DNA of 64,000 nt from Psychrobacter sp. 4Bb (GTDB lineage: Bacteria > Pseudomonadota > Gammaproteobacteria > Pseudomonadales > Moraxellaceae): contig NZ_PJAS01000053.1 of NCBI RefSeq assembly GCF_002836735.1, forward strand, positions 1 through 64,000, in the 5' to 3' direction. The notes beneath the pieces are model-generated. The model saw only the letters and a list, made by a program, of their open reading frames with translations. It was not told the DNA's origin and ran no database searches. A program made the position numbers and the translations under genes. This document shows, in pieces, positions 8,801 to 16,764 of the stretch. Numbering within the stretch: the first letter of the stretch is position 1; each line of letters opens with the position of its first letter.

Positions 8801-11110
8801 TATATCAGTCGCGACACCGCGCAAGGAGTTTTTACCACGTTGTAAGTCAACAGCATAGTAATCGAAAGCCGTTACATTCTGTTTTTCTTGCTCAGCAGTT
8901 TTACCTATTTTTTGTTCTGATACAGCTTTGCCGTTGGCATATAGTGTGAACACAGATCCAAGGGGTGCCTGAACCTGTACCATTTGTTTATAAGTGCTAA
9001 GCTGCTGACCTTCGTTTAGGTTGATGAAGGTAACATCGTTACTCGCCACTTCTTTTAAGTATTCTTCGAGCTCTTTCTCTACTGGCGGCGCAATAGTGGT
9101 GACTGTCATATCAACATGGCTATCTGCTGGATTGGCCATGTCATTAACGATAGCTGAATCACAGCTGTTGCCGATATCTAAGTCGCCATTAATATTACAG
9201 CCACTAGCATCTACATTGTCAGTGTTGTCGGTATCGTAGTCTGGCTCTAGTGTTAGCTCAGTCTTGATAGCTTGCTCAAGGGTATCGTTCTTAGCACCTA
9301 CTGATTTACTACGAGTAACCAACTCTTGATTTAAGCGCTCAGGGCTATCTGCCATGCCACCAACGATTGCAAAATCAGCACGATGTAATTCGCCGTATTT
9401 CAAATCAACAAAACGACTACCGGCATCACCAGCATTGCGATTGCTTTGGGTAACCAGTTCAGTCTCTCTAGGGATAGTAGTACGATCGACTTTTAGTACG
9501 TGTGTTTTGGCACTGATACCATAGAAGTTATATTTACCTTCAGGATCAGTCACGATGAAGTTGCCGTTCTCCATATAGATACGTACACCAGCGACACCAA
9601 GCTCGCCGTCTTCTTTCTGTTGAATACCATCGCGGTTGATATCATGATAGACCTTACCAACGATAATACCATCGGTATTCATCACGCCGCGCTCTACATC
9701 AATCTTCCACTGAGCTTCTCTTGAGCCGACGCTTTGACCTTGGTCATTTTTAGCAATAGCGGTGGCGCGGTTGATACCATCGCCACCTAGCGATGACGCA
9801 CCAATGAGTACACGATAAGTAACTTTTTTACTTTCGTTAACTGCCATGTTTCCTAAGTTCAATACCTGATATTTACCATCAGCTTTAAACTCAGTAGTCT
9901 GCGCTTGATTGATATCAATATCAGCCGTTGGACTAACACTTACACTGTTCTCAACGTAGTCAAAACCACGTGGTAAAGCGTCTTTTAGTTGTACATCATA
10001 GGCAGTTGATTTGCCGTTATTGGTAATATCGATGGTATAGCTGACATAATCACCAAGCTCTGCAGTTTTGACATCGCTTTCTTTGGTGACGCTTAAAGAA
10101 GGAGTGTCATCGACGATAGCAATACTGCTGCTGATATCAATGAGAATGGGGTCAGCGCTAGGTTCAACGCAGGCATCTAGCGTAGCAGTTAAGATGTCAC
10201 CTTTTAAGGTTTGGATGATACTGTCGTTAATAGCATTAGCATTGTTCTGTGTAGAGGCATCTATACGATACTTACCAGTATTGTTTCCCGTTTCAATAGC
10301 CTTCAGGGTATAGCTATCACCACTACCAACGGGCGGGTTAGCTGACTTAATAGTGAGCCATACTTCGTCGCGGTCATTAGAGTTAATATTACATTGTACA
10401 TAGCTGGCATCGATATAGACGTTTTCATCGATTTGTGAAGTGGTTTTATTCTCATCAAACTTAGGAGTGGTGAATTTGATGCCAGATTCAACGATGACCA
10501 AGCTGTTGGTAGTGTTATCGCTTGCTGCTGTTACTGACTTATCTTCTACGACAACTGCACCGATCTTGATGTCAGCAGTATCACCATCTTTACCATTAGC
10601 ATCTGATAGAGCTTGTACGATAAACTGAATGCTTTCACTCTGACCGAGCTTAATCTGAGCACTCATGTTATCAAAAATAAGCTGTCTATCGGTGCTGTCG
10701 ACGATGCCGTTTTTATTCAGATCTTGATAGACCTTCAAATTAGATAGAGTTGGTGATATACCACTTAGCCTTAGCTCAACAGTCTGATTACTATAACTAG
10801 TGTTGCTTAATACGTTGACCCAACTTACCTCTGTATTAGGCATGACAGTAAGTAGAGCTTGCTGAGTCAAACTAATACCATATTCAGGTAGATCTGATAC
10901 TTTGGCCTCTACCTGATTTGAAATGCCGTTTTGTTTGAGAGACTCAACAGCATAATCTACATTAGCAATGTTATTGATAGTTTGTACAAGAGTATTTGGC
11001 GCAGCAAATGCCATATTTGATTGCATAAGCAACATTGCAGCCGTCAGCGCAGAGATCTTCGCTGTATGCAACGTAGTACGATTAGACGGTGTCATAATTG
11101 ATAGAGTCAT
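5810..11110 (-). CDS. Giant DUF11/SdrD-B-like outer-membrane protein
   Basis: A protein of about 1766 residues. The signal peptide is residues 1-36, ending MAFA-AP. Then comes an N-terminal beta-rich region with an EF-hand-like loop (DLNKNGIVDSTD, ~130-141), a DUF11 domain (~336-446), an SdrD-B/carboxypeptidase-regulatory-like domain (~478-581, DINRDGIQQKEDGELGVAG), Ig-like segments, and from ~930 a long alternating-aromatic region with a YPVYGDSS motif. The C-terminus has barrel-like strands (GAYFRLRFKF). This suggests an outer-membrane barrel with surface or periplasmic beta domains. It is last in a likely operon with the genes at 13936 and 13391. Starts at 11167 (TTG) and 11164 (ATG) are possible, but they lie inside an inverted repeat; 11110 gives a normal signal peptide. 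Function unknown. Confidence 0.85.
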   Translation of the reverse strand: MTLSIMTPSNRTTLHTAKISALTAAMLLMQSNMAFAAPNTLVQTINNIANVDYAVESLKQNGISNQVEAKVSDLPEYGISLTQQALLTVMPNTEVSWVNVLSNTSYSNQTVELRLSGISPTLSNLKVYQDLNKNGIVDSTDRQLIFDNMSAQIKLGQSESIQFIVQALSDANGKDGDTADIKIGAVVVEDKSVTAASDNTTNSLVIVESGIKFTTPKFDENKTTSQIDENVYIDASYVQCNINSNDRDEVWLTIKSANPPVGSGDSYTLKAIETGNNTGKYRIDASTQNNANAINDSIIQTLKGDILTATLDACVEPSADPILIDISSSIAIVDDTPSLSVTKESDVKTAELGDYVSYTIDITNNGKSTAYDVQLKDALPRGFDYVENSVSVSPTADIDINQAQTTEFKADGKYQVLNLGNMAVNESKKVTYRVLIGASSLGGDGINRATAIAKNDQGQSVGSREAQWKIDVERGVMNTDGIIVGKVYHDINRDGIQQKEDGELGVAGVRIYMENGNFIVTDPEGKYNFYGISAKTHVLKVDRTTIPRETELVTQSNRNAGDAGSRFVDLKYGELHRADFAIVGGMADSPERLNQELVTRSKSVGAKNDTLEQAIKTELTLEPDYDTDNTDNVDASGCNINGDLDIGNSCDSAIVNDMANPADSHVDMTVTTIAPPVEKELEEYLKEVASNDVTFINLNEGQQLSTYKQMVQVQAPLGSVFTLYANGKAVSEQKIGKTAEQEKQNVTAFDYYAVDLQRGKNSLRGVATDINGQVISEQTIKILTPDSLQAIDYRTQDSLVPADGMSEYQIVISLKDRDGRPYIASTPITIDTNIGRVNLKDGSKDQSGTQVTVSGGELLIPVTAPSVPGKGELVIDTGSSKQIIPLQFTAQLRPLLAVGIVEGAISLKDFDGSSITDAQGAFEQELNDFAGNDDYTASGRAAMFLKGKVRGDYLLTLAYDSDKKGERLFRDIDPGEYYPVYGDSSAKGFDAQSTSKLYVRLDKGRSFAMYGDLKTQIDNDEGIKLGQYNRTLTGLKAQFEDSNTRVTAFLAETSTSQRVNETRGLGISGPYPLAENFDAVLENSETVEVITRDANNPGLIINRETLTRFADYEIDPISRSLFLTAPIASQDIEGNPIYIRVTVEVDEGGEDYLVGGIAAKQQLTNKVAIGGSYVNSDDPLNKEELASVNSVVKFNDKLKLVAEYAMNKAENPNFQSSNQINATELTDSDVEGNALRIELDFDNKKNTRAKAYYNDADEGFVTGASPLTAGRTESGVEFTHTLNDKQTALKLEGVRTEEHTTDASREGVQASVEHRLSENIVGEIGVRYYKQDATAASRNTQAATDVVDITDDTLFNDDIINQSALSSVSNAEEDIEGTTVRARITSRLPKLNDSLVFAEYEQDIENSSRNATSIGGETPLGNLGRLYARHDLINSLSGTYGLDDTDERQRTVFGFDATYMKDGKVYSEYRMRDAISAREAEAAIGLKNKWYVQEGLTLNTLFERVESLEGEESNTATAAGIGVEYLAKENYKASGRIEKRWGETSDTLLGSAGIAYRYTDEVTFLAKDIYSRTDYSDGDRTINRFQLGAAYRDYDSNQLDMLAKFEYRLDDNNTGDDAYQKDTMIWSWNGNYHPTRPLTLSGRYAGKYTEYEADSLTSDNTAHAVYGRGLYDISERWDIGLQAGTYWNDQANDLAYMLGAEVGYSPMTNLWLSLGYNFMGFEDEDIAYDDSTQQGAYFRLRFKFDEDLFKREDPRKNQRLSSNSAF

Positions 11111-11148
11111 ATGTCGCTTATCCAATAAAACATAAAGAGGTAATAAAT

Positions 11149-11189
11149 CTCTAGCTTGGTTCATCAAAATCGATTAGGTCAAGCTAGAG
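11149..11189 (-). repeat. Inverted repeat over the upstream candidate starts of the giant DUF11 gene
   Basis: Perfect 10-bp arms CTCTAGCTTG (11149-11158) and CAAGCTAGAG (11180-11189), 21-bp spacer. The ATG at 11164 lies in the loop, which favours a start further downstream at 11110 or implies translational control. Confidence 0.7.
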
Positions 11190-11191
11190 GG

Positions 11192-11227
11192 TTTATCTAT
11201 GAGTAGCATTTACTACTCGTAGATAAA
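11192..11227 (-). repeat. Long hairpin just after the 716-residue DUF11 gene
   Basis: A 15-bp stem (TTTATCTATGAGTAG with CTACTCGTAGATAAA, one wobble) and a six-base loop, 14 bp past the stop codon. No T-run follows on the minus strand, so it is more likely an mRNA stability or attenuation element within an operon than a terminator. Confidence 0.72.
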
Positions 11228-11240
11228 TAGATTGAATTAT

Positions 11241-13391
11241 TTATTGATTAGTACCAGTTTGTGAAGGTTTTGCAGAGAATACAACGTTGGCTGTTGCACC
11301 AGCATTTACCGTTGCAAATGTAACCTTTATTGTCTGACCAAGGGACTGGTCAGTTGCCGTCGGCGAGGCTGAAAAGCTGTTGGCTTGATACGTTAGCGTA
11401 GGTGCCAAAGTATCTGATACGACAAGATTATTAATAACTCTAGCGCTATCAGTGAAAGTGTTCTTAGATTCTAATTTATAGAAGATACATTGAGCAGCAG
11501 TCGCTGTTAGATTTCCAGTCACCCATGCAGCAGAGTTAACAGCAGGACTTGCACCACAACTATCTACTATTTGGTATTTCGCTAGATTAATGCCCTGCAT
11601 GATCGTAGTAGACGTTGTAGACAATGGATTATCAGAAGTACTAGTAGGTACAGCGGTACCGTTAACTGGACCCTTAGGTTGGATAGATAGGGTTAAAGTT
11701 TCAAAATCGCCTATGTTATTTACATTAGCTTGTGTAGAGTTTGAATCGTTACTCCCTTCACCTGACGTGGTAACTTGCACGCCAATTTTGACACTCTCAC
11801 CAGGAGCTAAGCCTTTGCGATTGGTAGTACTACCTGTCACAAATGGAGTAGCAGCATTCAACTCATAAATACCGTTTACGCCTACAAGTTCAGTTTCACC
11901 CGTGTCAAACTTACCATTATTGTTGGCATCTACATATACACGTGTAATACTGATATTAGGATCATCGATAATGCCAGAATTTCTAGTCGCAGTTGGCTTG
12001 ATAGAAAGTTTGACAGAACTATCGTTGTCACCTGTACCTGCTGCTTCCGTGATATCAGTACCGTTGTTTGTAATGGTATAAGTGTAAGTGTTGGCAACAT
12101 CGTTATTTGTTGTAGGTGTGATTAGAGCTACTTCTTTGTTCGCACCTGGGGTGATAGCAATAGCACGAGTCTGATTAGTCGTTGTTACCGTCGCGTTGGT
12201 ATTATCATCCTTACCTATTAGAGGTGTAGCTGTATTTTCATAAGTGCTTTCTGTTAGGCCACCCGGCGTCACACCATCATCAGATCTATCGATGATATCA
12301 GGGGTATTAGCATTTACATCACTATTAGTATTGTCTTTGACAACTGCATAGTTAGTAAATAAGCTATTAGTTGTTGCGTCAGTAGCCTTTTTCGCACGGA
12401 AAGTAACTGTAATAGTTTCGCCTACTTTGACGTTTTGACCAGCTACAGTGACGGTTTTATTACTGTTTGAGAGAACAGCTGTACCAGTCGCACTACCGTT
12501 AGACGTTGCAACAGTAGGCGCTTTATAGTTTGCTTCTCCTGATGCTATCGCTACCAAACCTGATGGTAGATCATCTGAGATGCTAATTGCAGTACCGTCG
12601 AGATTACCTTCGTTTTTGACAGTAATAGTGTAGTCAACAAAAGCACTGGTATTATTTAAGTCAAAGTTTTTGTTACCAAGGTTGGTCGTAGCTGACTTGG
12701 TAATCGCATAGATTGGTGTTTTAGTTAAAGCATTATCAGTGTTGACAGCTGTATAAGTAGTAGAAGCAGTGTTTGCAGGCTTAGACTTTAAATAAGTACT
12801 TTCAGCAGTAACCGTAAGGATACCGTTAGTATCAGCAACACGCTTAGTATCAGCTTGAGCAGTAATTGTGATTAGAGCTTTTTCACCTGGCGCTAGCGCA
12901 ATTGATTCATTATTAACAATAGTGATTTCATTACCAACGTTAGTACCAGCAGCATTAACCTTTTGATACTTTATGACACTATTACCAAGGTTGTAATCAA
13001 AGTTATCACCAACTGCATTAGCAAGCGTTATTTTATAAGTGTCGTTAACGTTACCACCGTTAGTTAGTGTATGAGTGAAGTCTACTGTTGAGTTTGCTTG
13101 TGCGTTGATAGGACGGTCTTTACCAAAATCATCATCTTTTGTATCATCCACTACGGTTGAGACTAGAGAGAACGACCCTGTTTCAGTAACATTTACTGTA
13201 ACTACGTTTGACTCGGCATTCTGTGGAGCATCACTACCTGCAACTGTATAAGAAGCTGTCGCTTTGTTAGTAACGTTAAAAGAGCCTGAAGTGCCGCCAG
13301 TAGGGTTTGCAGCATTCGCTCCAGTAGATAGACCCATAACAGCCGCAACACCGACAGCAAGCATGCTGTAGTTAAAAGTATTTGATTTCAT
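11241..13391 (-). CDS. DUF11-repeat secreted surface protein
   Basis: A 716-residue exported protein with a signal peptide (MKSNTFNYSMLAVG..., cleavage near GANA-AN). It is rich in Thr, Asn, Ser, Val and Ala and poor in Cys. Several DUF11-like Ig modules repeat a pattern such as VDYTITVKNEGNLDGT followed by ISDDLPSGL, and one Ca-loop-like DANNNGKFDTGE lies near residue 490. No LPXTG, barrel or transporter domain is visible. It probably works at the cell surface together with the giant protein encoded 130 bp downstream. The TTG at 13403 is rejected as start because its codons TTG-GAG form the Shine-Dalgarno of the ATG at 13391. Function unknown. Confidence 0.85.
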   Translation of the reverse strand: MKSNTFNYSMLAVGVAAVMGLSTGANAANPTGGTSGSFNVTNKATASYTVAGSDAPQNAESNVVTVNVTETGSFSLVSTVVDDTKDDDFGKDRPINAQANSTVDFTHTLTNGGNVNDTYKITLANAVGDNFDYNLGNSVIKYQKVNAAGTNVGNEITIVNNESIALAPGEKALITITAQADTKRVADTNGILTVTAESTYLKSKPANTASTTYTAVNTDNALTKTPIYAITKSATTNLGNKNFDLNNTSAFVDYTITVKNEGNLDGTAISISDDLPSGLVAIASGEANYKAPTVATSNGSATGTAVLSNSNKTVTVAGQNVKVGETITVTFRAKKATDATTNSLFTNYAVVKDNTNSDVNANTPDIIDRSDDGVTPGGLTESTYENTATPLIGKDDNTNATVTTTNQTRAIAITPGANKEVALITPTTNNDVANTYTYTITNNGTDITEAAGTGDNDSSVKLSIKPTATRNSGIIDDPNISITRVYVDANNNGKFDTGETELVGVNGIYELNAATPFVTGSTTNRKGLAPGESVKIGVQVTTSGEGSNDSNSTQANVNNIGDFETLTLSIQPKGPVNGTAVPTSTSDNPLSTTSTTIMQGINLAKYQIVDSCGASPAVNSAAWVTGNLTATAAQCIFYKLESKNTFTDSARVINNLVVSDTLAPTLTYQANSFSASPTATDQSLGQTIKVTFATVNAGATANVVFSAKPSQTGTNQ

Positions 13392-13471
13392 GTAATGCTC
13401 CAAAAGAGATGGTAAGGACTTAGATTAAAAAGTAGAGTTTTGAAAGAGTTGAGGGCTTAATAGCTACTGAA

Positions 13472-13936
13472 CTAATTGACGGTAGTATTAAGAGCAACGG
13501 CTGCAGATTTCTTAGCTGGTAACAGCTTGATATTCCAGCGTAACATACGGTATTCAGAATATGGAACTTTGACCATTTTGCCATCTACTTTACGCATCAG
13601 TGGCATATCAGCGTAGTTTTTACCATCCGTGCTAGCTTGTGCGCTTGCAGGGATTGATTCACCAGTAAATGCCATGTTAGTAGGAATAGGCAAAGTTACC
13701 ATCAAGTCATTAATATCTTTGTTGATGGTATTGGTATAAGTTGCTTTATATTGGATTACTGTACCTGCTGGTGCGGTACGTACTGGTGTATAAATCGTCT
13801 TACCTTCCGAGTTTTTTACAACTTGATTAGACGTTAACTCCATTTTTAGAGCGTCTTCAGCATGCGCTATATTTAGTAAAGAGCTAGACGCTATAGTGGC
13901 CAATAGAACATTGCGTAGAATCTTGAAACGTTTCAT
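13472..13936 (-). CDS. Small DUF11-like exported protein
   Basis: A 154-residue protein with a clear signal peptide (MKRFKILRNVLLATIASSSLLNIAHA) and one beta domain that looks like a single DUF11 module: APAGTVIQYKATYTN, then INDLMVTLPIPTNMAF, then WNIKLLPAKKSAAVAL. It is the first gene of the likely 13936-to-5810 operon, with AAAGGA 7 bp before its ATG and a 68-80 bp gap to the next gene. It could be a minor subunit, chaperone or cap for the larger DUF11 proteins; that is inference from context only. Confidence 0.8.
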   Translation of the reverse strand: MKRFKILRNVLLATIASSSLLNIAHAEDALKMELTSNQVVKNSEGKTIYTPVRTAPAGTVIQYKATYTNTINKDINDLMVTLPIPTNMAFTGESIPASAQASTDGKNYADMPLMRKVDGKMVKVPYSEYRMLRWNIKLLPAKKSAAVALNTTVN

Positions 13937-14125
13937 ATAAAATCCTTTCTTATATCGTTGCTATCATTGGGATGTTAATGCTTTGGGCTATAGTGAAACT
14001 GTCTATAATTTGATATCAGGATCGTCTGTAAAAAGCACACATCTTCCCTTTAGGCTATTGTCACGTAACCAATACAAATATTCATTATAAAGACGACAAA
14101 TGGTAATTCGAGGTAGCTAAACGGT

Positions 14126-14157
14126 AAAAGGCCCTGTCTGGGTAGACAGGGCCTTTT
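14126..14157. terminator. Intrinsic terminator downstream of the 671-residue gene
   Basis: Fourteen-bp stem centred on AGGCCCTGTCT/AGACAGGGCCT with loop GGGT. On the minus strand it is followed by TTTT. It separates the 671-residue gene from the DUF11 operon that starts at 13936. Confidence 0.88.
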
Positions 14158-14205
14158 TGGGTTAGAAAAAAATCAGTAATATTTTAAAGTTGCAAGAAAT
14201 AATAG

Positions 14206-16221
14206 TTACTGAACATCTACAGTAGTACCGTACTTAGTATTGAAATAGAAGTTACGAAAAGTTTTTGGATTTAATACAAATTCTGTAGTTTTAACGGTTC
14301 CGTTCTTACCGATAGGGACATTATCATTAGCATAGTCGGAAGCATTAGATACACCTATTAATACTGAGGTAACTAAAGCATTATTCTCTCCTTTCTTCTG
14401 CAATACATCGCGCATCACGAAATTATTAATCGTAAGATTTGCACGATTAGTCGCCGTGATCCTATAGGCAATACATTGACCAGGAGTTAAATCACTGCCG
14501 CTGATTCCACTCTCGCTAAAGCCAGATCTAGGATCTGTATTTCCTGCAGTATTTATATTAGTAGCGGTATAATTGAGCGTTGAACGGCAGTCATTAACGT
14601 ATTGTGCTTTTCTAAGTACTAATGCTGCGTAATCTCCCTCAACCTCTCCAAAGTCTAAGTTTAGCGAGCCTTCTGTCTTGTAATCTAACTTACCAGCTTG
14701 CAAGTCAATATTACGAATATTTGGCGTAGTATCAACACTGAAAACCCAAGGATCTGGCTCTGCTTGTACAATACAAACTTTTTGAGGCGATAGTGCTGCT
14801 ATAACGTTTACTGGCACAGTAAATTTATATTGCCCTAATGGATTGTCAGAGTTAGTTTGAGAGGTAGTACCGCCTATATTGACACCGTCACAATTGGTTA
14901 GACTTATAGTTAGACCAATGGTACTTCCAATTCCGGTTTCGCCATTGTCAAAAATACCATTGAAATATTTTGAGTTGCCAGTAAAAGTAGTAGAAATATC
15001 AGATTTTGTATCAGGGTTAGTGCTTCTAGCTATACCACCATTATCATTGAATACAAAGCCAGTAAAAGTATAGTTACCTGGGGTATTGGTAATCGTACAA
15101 GTTATCTCATCACCAAAAGTGGCATTGGCAAGGGTAAATGAGCGAGTTTTAGCTGTGGCATTATAAGTCATAGCAGCAGTAGGCATTACTGTGGTACTAC
15201 CTGTTGTGGCATTACTACAAACGTAAGTCGCATTATAGTTTGCTATATCACCTAGGGTCGTACCGTTCATCACACGCTCAGTAATGGTATAACTTGTACT
15301 ATCTGCTAATGTAAACGTTGCACTGGTTCCGTTAGTGATTGTCGATCCTGTACCAGTAGTAGTAAAGCTATTGGCAGCTAACGCTCCACCACTAACTGCT
15401 ATTTCAAACTGATCGTTAGTGTTGACACGTGTACTACTCAACGCTTTTTTTACGATAAGTTTGGGCGGCGCGAGGCAGAAGTAGAAATCGGAATAACCTA
15501 CTGCATGATCACCGGTTGATGTAGTCGTAGATGCACCAGAGTATGGATTACCATGCGTAGCGACAAATGGGGTATTTGCCGATTTAGCTTCCCACTCAAT
15601 GTTAAAATTACATGGACTACTAGGATTACAGTTTGGCCATTGGTTACCTGTAATAGTCTTATTTAAATTAGTTAGGGTAAAATTAGTATTGTAATTGCTA
15701 AAAGAACCACCTGCAGTGACAATAGACATTGACTCAGTATATCTGCCACTTGCATTTGAATCCAAATCTTGAACAACAAAACCATATTTTGATACAGGCT
15801 TATTTATAAGAGCAGTTAACCGATGGTTGATAGCAATCTGTTGGCTGCTGTGACGCATGTTAATAGCATTAGTTGTAACGCCAGCGAAAATACTAGCTTC
15901 TGGATAACCATCTCTGAGGTAATTAATATCAGAAAAAGATAGTTTAATGGTCGTATTATTTTTAAATGTATAAGTAGTACTATAATTGCTTGTATTACCA
16001 GACCAGCTTAACGTTAACTTATCTTCTGGAGTAGTACCAAGATTTTTTGCACCCAAATAGTACATAGCATGTCCACTCGGACATATTGGAGCGCTTTCGG
16101 CAAAAGCTAAGTTGCTGCCTAAAAGCATGAAAACAAGCATTAATGACGCCAATATCTTAAATACGTATTTATCGAATAATTCTGATATTGTTAAGTTTAA
16201 AAAGCATTGAGTCTGGCGCAT
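14206..16221 (-). CDS. Large exported Thr/Asn-rich surface protein with Ig/prealbumin-like modules
   Basis: A 671-residue protein with a signal peptide after a longish n-region (hydrophobic ILASLMLVFMLLG, cleavage near LAFA-ES). The first ~240 residues form a unique beta-rich domain with paired Cys. Residues ~255-385 look like a prealbumin-fold or SpaA-like repeat (LIVKKALSSTRVNTNDQFEI ... TCTITNTPG). Next is an SdrD-B-like segment (FTGFVFNDNGG ... GIFDNGETGIG). The C-terminal ~150 residues resemble a DUF11 module (CIAYRITATNRANLTINNF). Its own terminator lies downstream, so it is transcribed apart from the 13936 operon but belongs to the same protein type. No anchor sequence is visible. Function unknown. 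Confidence 0.8.
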   Translation of the reverse strand: MRQTQCFLNLTISELFDKYVFKILASLMLVFMLLGSNLAFAESAPICPSGHAMYYLGAKNLGTTPEDKLTLSWSGNTSNYSTTYTFKNNTTIKLSFSDINYLRDGYPEASIFAGVTTNAINMRHSSQQIAINHRLTALINKPVSKYGFVVQDLDSNASGRYTESMSIVTAGGSFSNYNTNFTLTNLNKTITGNQWPNCNPSSPCNFNIEWEAKSANTPFVATHGNPYSGASTTTSTGDHAVGYSDFYFCLAPPKLIVKKALSSTRVNTNDQFEIAVSGGALAANSFTTTGTGSTITNGTSATFTLADSTSYTITERVMNGTTLGDIANYNATYVCSNATTGSTTVMPTAAMTYNATAKTRSFTLANATFGDEITCTITNTPGNYTFTGFVFNDNGGIARSTNPDTKSDISTTFTGNSKYFNGIFDNGETGIGSTIGLTISLTNCDGVNIGGTTSQTNSDNPLGQYKFTVPVNVIAALSPQKVCIVQAEPDPWVFSVDTTPNIRNIDLQAGKLDYKTEGSLNLDFGEVEGDYAALVLRKAQYVNDCRSTLNYTATNINTAGNTDPRSGFSESGISGSDLTPGQCIAYRITATNRANLTINNFVMRDVLQKKGENNALVTSVLIGVSNASDYANDNVPIGKNGTVKTTEFVLNPKTFRNFYFNTKYGTTVDVQ

Positions 16222-16764
16222 ATTACTTATCCCATAAATCGAGGCTTGTTATATGTATCTCTATATCTCAGTTCCATACATATACTAATTATTTTCGTTA
16301 GTTGGTAAAATGTATATATTATGTAAGTTAACATATTACTAGATAATTCTGTAAAAAAGTATATTAAATAGATAAATGGTACTTTTGTTATGACCAGTTA
16401 CAGTCATGTTACATAAATATTTACCTAACAACTAATCATTATTTATTTAAAAAATACTTGTTATTTCATCATTTCTCTACAGCCATAAACAACTAGCCCG
16501 TAAACGCTTATAATGGAATGTCATAGTCAAATAACGATTAAACGAATAGCTATAGCATTATGACGATTTGATAGGTGTGTTAATTTGATGCATTTGTCGG
16601 TACAAGTAATACTATTTTTATAATCAAGCTGTATATCATCGCACAAAACAATGGAATGCTTGGACGTAGCAAGGATGTCATAAGTAAACCAATCTCTCAT
16701 CATGCATTTTTCAATGAAGCCCTGCCATTAGGTAGGTATGACTGATATAAAAGGATTAACAAGA
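16222..16764. other. Divergent intergenic region, 671-residue gene / aceE
   Basis: About 540 bp, strongly AT-rich, carrying the divergent promoters. I find no convincing ORF, RNA gene or clear operator. The 27 bp before 16765 can also be read as an N-terminal extension of AceE starting at 16738. Confidence 0.5.

Noticed and set aside
14206-16221. Autotransporter or S-layer annotation for the 671-residue protein
   Set aside because: No barrel, SLH or known anchor is visible; only Ig/prealbumin-like modules.
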